50,619 nt of DNA from TMED78 sp036337035 (lineage in GTDB: Bacteria; Pseudomonadota; Gammaproteobacteria; Steroidobacterales; Rariloculaceae), in assembly GCA_036337035.1 (NCBI GenBank), contig JAYZFC010000009.1, forward strand, positions 1 through 50,619, written 5' to 3'. The notes under the pieces were generated by a model. That model saw only the letters and a list, made by a program, of their open reading frames with translations, was not told the origin of the DNA and searched no databases. The stretch's first letter is position 1. Each line of letters begins with the position of its first letter. The position numbers were made by a program, and so were the translations under genes. Shown here one piece after another: positions 44,087 to 50,619 of the stretch.

Positions 44087-46767
44087 TGTCAGCAGAAAAA
44101 ATATTTATCGTTGTAGATGGTTCTTCTTATCTATTTAGAGCTTACCATGCCTTACCAAACCTAACCTCTAGTAAAGGAGAACCCACTGGAGCAATATTTG
44201 GTGTTTTAAATATGCTGAATAAGCTACTTGATGAATATAATCCACAAAAAATAGCGATTGTATTTGATACGCCAGGGAAAACCTTTAGAGATGAAATATA
44301 TAATAAATATAAAGCTAATCGACCACCAATGCCTGATGATTTAAGACCTCAGATAGAACCCTTATTCAGAGCAATAAAAGCTCTTGGTCTTCCTCTATTA
44401 AAAGTTAAAGGGGTAGAAGCAGATGATGTGATTGGAACACTAGCTTCAATTGCAGAAAAAAATAATATTAAAACTATTATATCTACATCTGATAAAGATA
44501 TGGCACAACTAGTTAATGAAAATATATCACTAGTAGATACGATGAGTAATAAAACTTATGATACTAAAGGAGTAATTAATAAATTTGGAGTCAGGCCATC
44601 ACAAATCATAGATTACTTAGCTCTTGTTGGCGATGCTGCAGATAACATACCCGGAGTTCCTAGCGTAGGGCCTAAGACTGCTTCAAAATGGCTAAAGCAA
44701 TATAATAATTTAGATAGAATTATTGAAAAGTCTGATGAGATTGAAGGTAAAGTTGGTGAAAAGCTTAGAGAATCTCTGGATAAGCTTCCTCTTTACAAAA
44801 AACTAACAACAATAGTAAAGGATGTAAAAATAAACATAGAATTTGATGACTTATATAAATCTAGCCCTAATAAAGAGGAATTAAAGAAACTACACAAAAG
44901 ATTTGAAATTAATAGCTTATTAAGAGGGCTAAAAGAAACAAAAAAAGAAACTATTAGTAATAAAACATCATATCAAATCATTCTTGATAAAAATGATTTG
45001 ATAAAAGAATTAAAAAAAATAGAGAAATCTAAAATTGTCTCCATTGATACGGAAACAACTAGTTTAGACTATATGTCAGCAGAATTAGTAGGCATATCTA
45101 TTTCACATACTCCAAATGAGGCTTTGTATATACCATTAAATCATGATTATCCATCAGCGCAAGAGCAACTAGACATAAATTATGTTCTCAAAAAATTAAA
45201 GCCATGGCTAGAAAGCAACAACAAGAAAGTTGGTCAAAATATTAAATACGATATGCATATTTTTGAAAATTATAATATAAAAATGGGTGGTATCTTTTTT
45301 GACTCAATGATGGAATCTTTTGTTCTGAATTCAACAGCTAGTCGTCATGATATGCATTCTTTAGCAAAAAAATACCTAGACTATGAAACTATTCAATACG
45401 AAGAAATTACTGGTAAAGGAGCTAAGCAAATTGGATTTAATGCAGTTCACATTGAAGAAGCTACAAAATATGCAGCAGAAGATGCTGATATAGCCTTAAA
45501 ATTACATTTAGAATTATGGAAAAAACTAGAAGCTACGCCTAAGCTAAAAGAAATATATACAAAAATTGAAAGACCTATAATTAAAATTCTTCAAGAAATT
45601 GAACATAATGGTGTTCTAATTGACTCTAATATTTTAAATGCTCAAAGTACCTTACTAGCTAGAACTATAAAAAATATAGAAAAAGCGATATATAAAATAT
45701 CAGGTGGCTCATTTAATATTTCCTCTCCCAAGCAACTACAAGAAATACTTTATGAAAAATTAGAACTTCCTATTCTAGGAAAAACTCCTAAAGGACAGCC
45801 ATCTACTGCTGAAAATGTTTTACAAGATCTAGCTCAAAATTATGAACTTCCGAGAATAATTTTAGATTATAGGGCTTTAGTAAAACTAAAAACAACATAT
45901 ACAGATAAGCTACCTATGCAAGTAAATAAAATAACAAATCGTATTCATACTTCTTACCATCAAGCAGTAGCAGCTACGGGAAGACTGTCATCATCAAGCC
46001 CTAATTTACAAAATATCCCTATAAGAAAGCCTGAGGGAAGAAAAATTAGGCAAGCTTTTATTGCTCCTGAAGAATATCTTCTACTAGCAGCTGATTATTC
46101 TCAAATTGAATTGAGGATTATGGCTCATCTATCAGAAGATGAAGGTCTGATTTCGGCATTCAAGAATGATGATGACATTCATAAAATAACAGCTTCTGAA
46201 GTCTATAATATAGATCTGAAAGATATAACTAAAGAACAAAGAAGATCAGCTAAAGCAATAAACTTTGGTTTAATATATGGTATGTCAGCATTTGGTCTTG
46301 CTCGGCAATTAGGTATAAATAGATCTGAAGCACAAAAATATGTAGATTTATATTTTGAAAAGTATCCAAAAGTAAAAGAATATATGGACGAAACGAAAAA
46401 TTTTGCCAGAGAAAATGGATTCGTTTCTACTATTCATGGAAGAAGATTATATTTACCAGAAATAAATTCAAAAAATCATCAAAGAAAAATGTATGCAGAA
46501 AGGAGTGCTATAAATGCTCCAATGCAAGGATCAGCTGCTGATATAATAAAACTAGCCATGATAAGTGTTGATGAATGGCTAAAAAAATCACTCTCAGATG
46601 CAAAAATAATTATGCAAGTTCATGATGAGCTAGTGCTAGAAACTAATAAAAAACAGATAAATGAAATAGCTGAACAAGTAAAAACGCTGATGGAAGGTGC
46701 CGCCAAAATTTCTGTTCCATTAAAAGTAGACTATGGTATTGGAAATAACTGGGATGAAGCGCATTGA
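44086..46767 (+). CDS. polA: DNA polymerase I
   Basis: An 893-residue polymerase with all three domains. The 5'-3' exonuclease is residues 1-290 (VEADDVIGTLA, STSDKDMAQLV). The 3'-5' proofreading domain begins near 320 with DTETTSLD and YAAEDADIALKLH. The polymerase domain has motif A LLLAADYSQIELRI, motif B RRSAKAINFGLIYGMSAFGLARQL and motif C IIMQVHDELVLE. It repairs DNA and replaces Okazaki primers. It starts at the TAATG overlap with lptM and ends flush against the convergent engB gene. Confidence 0.97.
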   Translation: MSAEKIFIVVDGSSYLFRAYHALPNLTSSKGEPTGAIFGVLNMLNKLLDEYNPQKIAIVFDTPGKTFRDEIYNKYKANRPPMPDDLRPQIEPLFRAIKALGLPLLKVKGVEADDVIGTLASIAEKNNIKTIISTSDKDMAQLVNENISLVDTMSNKTYDTKGVINKFGVRPSQIIDYLALVGDAADNIPGVPSVGPKTASKWLKQYNNLDRIIEKSDEIEGKVGEKLRESLDKLPLYKKLTTIVKDVKINIEFDDLYKSSPNKEELKKLHKRFEINSLLRGLKETKKETISNKTSYQIILDKNDLIKELKKIEKSKIVSIDTETTSLDYMSAELVGISISHTPNEALYIPLNHDYPSAQEQLDINYVLKKLKPWLESNNKKVGQNIKYDMHIFENYNIKMGGIFFDSMMESFVLNSTASRHDMHSLAKKYLDYETIQYEEITGKGAKQIGFNAVHIEEATKYAAEDADIALKLHLELWKKLEATPKLKEIYTKIERPIIKILQEIEHNGVLIDSNILNAQSTLLARTIKNIEKAIYKISGGSFNISSPKQLQEILYEKLELPILGKTPKGQPSTAENVLQDLAQNYELPRIILDYRALVKLKTTYTDKLPMQVNKITNRIHTSYHQAVAATGRLSSSSPNLQNIPIRKPEGRKIRQAFIAPEEYLLLAADYSQIELRIMAHLSEDEGLISAFKNDDDIHKITASEVYNIDLKDITKEQRRSAKAINFGLIYGMSAFGLARQLGINRSEAQKYVDLYFEKYPKVKEYMDETKNFARENGFVSTIHGRRLYLPEINSKNHQRKMYAERSAINAPMQGSAADIIKLAMISVDEWLKKSLSDAKIIMQVHDELVLETNKKQINEIAEQVKTLMEGAAKISVPLKVDYGIGNNWDEAH

Positions 46768-47361
46768 TTATAAATTTATAGAAAACCAATTAGATAATTG
46801 TGTTTGTGCTTCTAAGACACCCTCGCCCGAAATAGATGAAAAGAGTAATGATGAAGATAAAACAGGCAAAGAAATATCAACGGTACTTTTAAGTTGCCTG
46901 TATAAATTTTTTGAAATCTTGTCTGCTTTAGTAAGAAGAACAATTGTTGGCATACTTGAGGATTCTGTCCAAGATAACATCATTTTATCAAGATCGTTCA
47001 GCCCCCTTCTAGAATCAACTGTTATAAAAAGGCCAGCTAAAGATGTTCTAGAATGAAGATACGATTCGACCATTCTTTCCCAGTCACTCTTTATTTCATT
47101 GGAAACTTTAGCGTATCCATATCCAGGTAAATCAACAATTCTATGATCGATATCTCTAACAGAGAAGAAATTAACTAGCTGAGTTCTTCCAGGCATTTTG
47201 CTAGTTTTAGCTAACTTTCTCCTATTTAATATTGCATTTATTGCACTCGACTTTCCAGAATTTGATCTGCCAACAAAAGCAATTTCTATTCCACTATCAT
47301 TAGGAAATTGCTTAATATTTTTAGCACTTAACATAAAATCAGAATTTTGAGAAAATGGCAT
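46768..47361 (-). CDS. engB: Ribosome biogenesis GTPase YihA/EngB
   Basis: A 197-residue TrmE-Era-type GTPase acting on the large ribosomal subunit. G1 is GRSNSGKSS, G2 TPG-like MPGRTQ, G3 DLPGYGYA, G4 TKAD, and G5 SSISGEG. It lies in the conserved polA/engB/cytochrome c4 neighbourhood of gammaproteobacteria, convergent with polA with no spacer. The 94-base divergent region upstream (47362-47455) is shared with cytochrome c4. Confidence 0.96.
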   Translation of the reverse strand: MPFSQNSDFMLSAKNIKQFPNDSGIEIAFVGRSNSGKSSAINAILNRRKLAKTSKMPGRTQLVNFFSVRDIDHRIVDLPGYGYAKVSNEIKSDWERMVESYLHSRTSLAGLFITVDSRRGLNDLDKMMLSWTESSSMPTIVLLTKADKISKNLYRQLKSTVDISLPVLSSSLLFSSISGEGVLEAQTQLSNWFSINL

Positions 47362-47378
47362 AATTAAATATAATTTAT

Positions 47379-47392
47379 TTGATATTGATCAT
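47379..47392. promoter_or_regulatory. FNR/ANR-like box upstream of cytochrome c4
   Basis: TTGAT-ATTG-ATCAT matches TTGAT-N4-ATCAA at nine of ten fixed bases. Its centre is about 40 bases upstream of the start implied by a TATCAT at 47413-47418, the class II activator distance. Chance matches are not rare in AT-rich DNA. Confidence 0.35.
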
Positions 47393-47455
47393 GTTTGTAT
47401 TAGTGTACAATCTATCATTATAACTACCAAATAATAAGGGAATCATAAGACGAAA

Positions 47456-48097
47456 ATGAAAAAGTGGCTTCTAACAAATAGACTGCTATTTTTTTGGCTC
47501 CTTACCCTCTGTAGCCAAGGATCTTTATTGCTTTATAGCAACTTGGGATTTTCTCAAGGATCTATAGAAGATGGTAGAATAAAAGCTACAGTTTGTATTG
47601 CCTGCCATGGAATTGATGGTAACAGTATAAATCCTGAATGGCCAAGCCTTGCTGGTCAGCACGCACAATATATTCAAAAACAACTACAATCTTTTCAAAA
47701 TGGACAAAGGGAAAATATCCTAATGAATCCTTTTGTTATGCCTTTAACAGCGCAAGATATACAGGATTTAGCATCCTATTTTTCATCCTTATCAAGCATC
47801 CAACGAGGCGCTGATCCAAATCTAGTAGAACTAGGACAAAAAATTTATCGAGGAGGCATTATGGAAAAGAATGTGCCTGCTTGTATTGCATGTCATGGTC
47901 CATCAGGCAAAGGTAATCCTTTTGCTCTTTATCCAATAGTAAAAGGCCAGCACTCAACATATACAATCAATACTTTAAATGCATATGCTTTGGGCTCTAG
48001 ATCTTCAGACTCTAATGAAGTTATGAGATCAATAGCAAATTCACTAACTCAGGAAGAAATGGAAGCAGTTGCAAGCTACATACAAGGTTTAAAATAG
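47456..48097 (+). CDS. Dihaem cytochrome c4
   Basis: A 213-residue periplasmic dihaem cytochrome. A long signal anchor or signal peptide (cleavage near FSQ, residue 34) precedes the two haem sites CIACH at 47-51 and 143-147. Each half contains SLAGQHAQYI- or IVKGQHSTYT-like blocks, and each has a methionine ligand candidate (NPFVMPLTA, EVMRSI). Cytochrome c4 donates electrons to cbb3 or other terminal oxidases. It precedes dsbA by 12 bases on the same strand. Confidence 0.93.
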   Translation: MKKWLLTNRLLFFWLLTLCSQGSLLLYSNLGFSQGSIEDGRIKATVCIACHGIDGNSINPEWPSLAGQHAQYIQKQLQSFQNGQRENILMNPFVMPLTAQDIQDLASYFSSLSSIQRGADPNLVELGQKIYRGGIMEKNVPACIACHGPSGKGNPFALYPIVKGQHSTYTINTLNAYALGSRSSDSNEVMRSIANSLTQEEMEAVASYIQGLK

Positions 48098-48109
48098 AGG
48101 AGTCTAGAA

Positions 48110-48754
48110 ATGCATCATTTAAAAAATAAACTAGTTTTTTTTATTTCATTAATTTGTTTCTTTATCAGTATTGCTGAATCACAAAACAACAATCAATTCG
48201 AAGAAGGTATACACTATACAATATTATCACCAACACAACCTACGAGCTCTAGTCCAAACCAAATAGAGGTAGCAGAAGTTTTTTGGTATGGATGCGTGCA
48301 CTGCTATACCCTTGATCCCTATTTAGAAAATTGGAAGGAAAATATACTTGAAGATGTCAGCTTTGTTAGAATTCCAGCTGTCTGGAATAGCACACTTCAA
48401 ACTCATGCAAGAGCATTTTATGCAGCTGAAGCTCTCGGTGTAGCTGACCAAGTTCATGCTTCTATATTCAGAGAAATTCATGTAAATAGAAACTTCTTGG
48501 ACTCAAACGATTTATTAGCTAATTTTTTTTCAGGCCAGGGAATAGATGAGCAAAATTTTATAAACGCAATAGAATCATTTTCAGTTCATACTAAATTACA
48601 ACGTGCCGAAGAACTTTCTCGAAGATATAGAATAGCCAGCGTACCTACAATTATAATTAATGGAAAATATATAACTGATGCAAGTAAGGCAGGAGGCTAT
48701 GACACACTAATCGAAGTTATAAATTATTTAGTTTCTGTTGAAAGAAGCCAATAA
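48110..48754 (+). CDS. dsbA: Thiol:disulfide interchange protein DsbA
   Basis: A 214-residue periplasmic thioredoxin-fold oxidant that introduces disulfides. A signal peptide (cleavage near AES) leads to the active site FWYGCVHCYT, Cys62 and Cys65. The cis-proline loop RIASVPTIIINGKY is present near the end. The dipeptide between the cysteines is VH rather than the usual PH, which can change redox strength. LptD and cytochrome c maturation are likely clients. The gene is in the conserved cytochrome c4-dsbA pair. Confidence 0.94.
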   Translation: MHHLKNKLVFFISLICFFISIAESQNNNQFEEGIHYTILSPTQPTSSSPNQIEVAEVFWYGCVHCYTLDPYLENWKENILEDVSFVRIPAVWNSTLQTHARAFYAAEALGVADQVHASIFREIHVNRNFLDSNDLLANFFSGQGIDEQNFINAIESFSVHTKLQRAEELSRRYRIASVPTIIINGKYITDASKAGGYDTLIEVINYLVSVERSQ

Positions 48755-48761
48755 ATAATAA

Positions 48762-49502
48762 TTATTTTTCTTCTATATCAAGAAATCTTAGCAAAAATAA
48801 ACCAATCTCATATAACAAATAAACTGGAACAGCCAGTAAAGTTTGAGAAATGGCATCTGGTGGCGTTAATAGCATACCCATAATAAAAGCCCCCAAAAAT
48901 ACATATGGTCGCCATGAAGCTAATTTTTCTCTTGAAGCTAGGCCACTCCAAACTAAAATAACTGTTGCTATTGGTACCTCAAAAGCTAATCCAAATGCAA
49001 AGAAAATAGTTATGATAAAGTCTAAATAAGCACTAATATCTGTCATCATAGTTACTCCTTCCGGAGCAACCGCTGCAAAAAAAGAAAACATTAGTGGAAA
49101 TACTACGAAATACGAAAATGCTACTCCTATATAAAAGAGAGCTATGCTTGAAATCAATAGAGGAAAAGCAAATCGTTGTTCTTTCCTATACAGGCCCGGC
49201 ACAACAAACTGCCATAGCTGATACAAAATAATTGGCATGGCAAGAAAGATAGCGACAAAAAGACTCATCTTAAAAGGGGTTAAAAAAGGTGACGCAACCT
49301 GAGTCGCTATCATAGTTGCATTATTAGGCAATTGATTCATTAATGGAGTGGCAACTAGAGTAAAAATATTTTCAGCGAATGGAATTAAACAAACAAAAAT
49401 AATTAAAATTGAGAGTATTGATCTTAGTAATCTAGATCTTAATTCTACAAGATGAGATATTAAAGATCCTTCTTCTAATTTTTCTTTATCTAATGTGCTC
49501 AA
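48762..49502 (-). CDS. tatC: Sec-independent translocase subunit TatC
   Basis: A 246-residue inner-membrane protein with six helices that recognises twin-arginine signals. SLISHLVELRSRLLRSI at the N-terminus is the family signature. Further blocks are LYQLWQFVVPGLYRKEQRF, FSYFVVFPLMFSFF, ISAYLDFIITIFFAFGLAFEVPI, and RPYVFLGAFIMGMLLTPPDAISQ. It is the last of the tatABC genes, 50 bases after tatB. MsrP at 15550 is a Tat substrate in this window. Confidence 0.96.
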   Translation of the reverse strand: MSTLDKEKLEEGSLISHLVELRSRLLRSILSILIIFVCLIPFAENIFTLVATPLMNQLPNNATMIATQVASPFLTPFKMSLFVAIFLAMPIILYQLWQFVVPGLYRKEQRFAFPLLISSIALFYIGVAFSYFVVFPLMFSFFAAVAPEGVTMMTDISAYLDFIITIFFAFGLAFEVPIATVILVWSGLASREKLASWRPYVFLGAFIMGMLLTPPDAISQTLLAVPVYLLYEIGLFLLRFLDIEEK

Positions 49503-49552
49503 CGGTAATCGACCTTATACCTAAAAAATTAATTAAATATCATAAAAATAAT

Positions 49553-49843
49553 TTATGATTTTTTTTTATCACTTACAGGTTTAATATCATCTGCTACTTT
49601 ATCTGCATTAAGAGGAGTAACTAAATTAGGTTTAGATTTATCTATATTTTGATTTATTGGTTTAGATAAATCTGCACTAATAATTTCCTCTTCAAGCTGT
49701 CTGCGAAGAAAATTTGCTGTTCTTCTAGCTTTACCAATCCATCTACCAATTTTAGAAACTAAGCCTGGAAGCCTCTCTGGACCCAAAATTAAAAGTCCCA
49801 TACCTAAAATTAAAGCCAACTCCCAGAAACCAATATCAAACAT
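49553..49843 (-). CDS. tatB: Sec-independent translocase subunit TatB
   Basis: A 96-residue protein with one N-terminal membrane helix and the TatB signature MFDIGFWELALILGMGLLILGPERLPGL. An amphipathic helix follows (VSKIGRWIGKARRTANFLRRQLEEEI), then a polar tail. It forms the signal-receptor complex with TatC. It lies six bases downstream of tatA. Confidence 0.94.
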   Translation of the reverse strand: MFDIGFWELALILGMGLLILGPERLPGLVSKIGRWIGKARRTANFLRRQLEEEIISADLSKPINQNIDKSKPNLVTPLNADKVADDIKPVSDKKKS

Positions 49844-49849
49844 TAAGCT

Positions 49850-50080
49850 CTACTTCCTTTTTGTCTTTTCCTTCTGATCTGCAAAATCAGCATCTTGAGA
49901 GCTCTCACCCAACTTTTCAATCTCAACTTCTTTCTCTTCGCTATCCATGGCTTTTCTAAAACTTTTCATTGCACCGCCTAAGTCTCCACCCAAAGTTTTT
50001 AATCTCTTAGTGCCAAATATAAGTACTACGATAAGCAAAATAATTAGTAACTGCCACATACTTATTCCACCAACTCCCAT
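49850..50080 (-). CDS. tatA: Sec-independent translocase subunit TatA
   Basis: A 76-residue protein with one membrane helix (WQLLIILLIVVLIFGTKRL) followed by the amphipathic helix KTLGGDLGGAMKSFRKAM and an acidic, charged tail. It oligomerises to form the translocation pathway. The motif FGTKRL and LGxxLGxxxKxF distinguish it from TatB. It is the first gene of tatABC. An 85-base gap separates it from dtd. Confidence 0.94.
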   Translation of the reverse strand: MGVGGISMWQLLIILLIVVLIFGTKRLKTLGGDLGGAMKSFRKAMDSEEKEVEIEKLGESSQDADFADQKEKTKRK

Positions 50081-50165
50081 AATTTAAATCTCCAATATAT
50101 TCATAACATTTGTTGCTCTAATAATACTCTTAAAATCCTCCATTGTTTAATTTTAATAACAGAAA

Positions 50166-50603
50166 CTAAACCTTGACCCAAAAAGTTGCTGGCCCTTCAT
50201 TAGATAAATTAACTTTCATCTCTTTTCCAAATTCACCTGAAGCAACCCTTATAGGGCTTTTCGTAGCTTCTAGAATAATTTTATTAAAAATATCTTTGCT
50301 AAAAGATGTATTAGGCGATTGAGAAAAGCTAGGCCTATTTCCAGAATTATTATCTGCTAAAAGGGTAAATTGCGGAACTAGTAAAACCTCTCCTTGAATT
50401 TGAAGAATATTAAGATTCATTCTCCCTGAATTATCATTAAATATCCTAAAATTCAATAGCTTATTTACAAATCTATTAATCTTAAAGTTATTATCTCCCA
50501 CTTCAATTCCTATCAATGCAAGTATGCCATTATTAATTTTAGCTATTTGCTTCTCATTAATAATGACTTCAGCCTCACTTACCCTTTGTATTAAACTAAT
50601 CAT
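50166..50603 (-). CDS. dtd: D-aminoacyl-tRNA deacylase
   Basis: A 145-residue enzyme that removes D-amino acids mischarged onto tRNA. It begins MISLIQRVSEAEVIIN, and the middle has KLLNFRIFNDNSGRMN and VLLVPQFTLLAD. The C-terminal signature NEGPATFWV carries the GPxT active-site motif. The usual SQFTL reads PQFTL here, a change at one conserved serine. The ATG is 16 bases from the right edge, so its promoter lies outside the window. Confidence 0.93.
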   Translation of the reverse strand: MISLIQRVSEAEVIINEKQIAKINNGILALIGIEVGDNNFKINRFVNKLLNFRIFNDNSGRMNLNILQIQGEVLLVPQFTLLADNNSGNRPSFSQSPNTSFSKDIFNKIILEATKSPIRVASGEFGKEMKVNLSNEGPATFWVKV

Positions 50604-50619
50604 AAAAAAACCATTTAAT

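Noticed and set aside
46733..47056. Open frame of 107 codons on the plus strand overlapping the end of polA and running antisense to engB
   Set aside because: It has no family features, sits entirely over two well-supported genes, and is explained as an antisense shadow of engB.
1..50619. Mobile elements, CRISPR arrays and tandem repeats
   Set aside because: No transposase, integrase, phage gene, evenly spaced direct repeat or attachment-site duplication was seen anywhere in the window.

Overview
This window looks like chromosome from a very AT-rich, free-living, probably marine gammaproteobacterium. The evidence is a sigma-70 fragment almost identical to the enterobacterial RpoD, an rpoD to tRNA-Ile2 arrangement, and the conserved order polA / engB / cytochrome c4 / dsbA next to tatABC and dtd. 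An LptM lipoprotein, a GspAB pair, FadE of the E. coli length and MsrPQ also fit. Lineages such as SAR86 or OM182 are possible but cannot be assigned from sequence alone. Genes are densely packed: no gene-free stretch exceeds about 230 bases. I see no insertion sequence, prophage, integrase, CRISPR array or rRNA.

Layout. 1-803: end of rpoD and a CAT-anticodon tRNA. 865-7321: a saccharopine-dehydrogenase-like reductase, pgpA, a LysE exporter, ddl, a Wzi-type outer-membrane protein, a P-loop ATPase and a DUF1134/EipA envelope protein. 7330-12007 (minus): a three-gene 2-oxoacid:ferredoxin oxidoreductase operon. 12235-13575: a TPR protein with a TonB-like C-terminus, followed by a clear terminator. 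13637-15398 (minus): amt and PII, each with a good sigma-54 promoter. 15550-17137: msrPQ. 17130-18943 (minus): an unknown gene and dihydroorotase. 19093-25398: an M16 peptidase, two small secreted proteins and an SLC13 transporter. 25403-27939 (minus): quinone oxidoreductase and gshA. 28084-34017: a small secreted protein, mdh, fadE, a DUF4399 lipoprotein, and gspA-gspB. 34020-35760 (minus): an ABC exporter. 35889-46767: one continuous run argR-argG-(unknown P-loop gene)-argC-argD-argF'-argB-argH-lptM-polA with overlapping or nearly touching genes. 46768-50603: engB, cytochrome c4, dsbA, tatCBA and dtd.

How the genes fit together. The arginine operon is of the acylornithine type known from Bacteroidetes and Xanthomonas: the carbamoyltransferase is an N-acetyl/N-succinylornithine enzyme, not OTCase. 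The operon has no acyltransferase or deacylase and carries an unrecognised P-loop gene between argG and argC. Nitrogen supply is handled by Amt and PII under probable NtrC/sigma-54 control. TatABC would export MsrP. The 2-oxoacid:ferredoxin oxidoreductase with a GltD-like FAD/ferredoxin partner points to a ferredoxin-linked TCA-cycle step.

The most unusual observation is that the M16 metallopeptidase at 19093 begins with a near copy of the LptM lipoprotein encoded at 43943. Twenty of the first 29 residues are identical without gaps, including the lipobox and the GCGQKGD motif. This looks like a fusion of an LptM lipopeptide to a periplasmic protease, and it suggests the protease may be docked at the LptDE lipopolysaccharide translocon.
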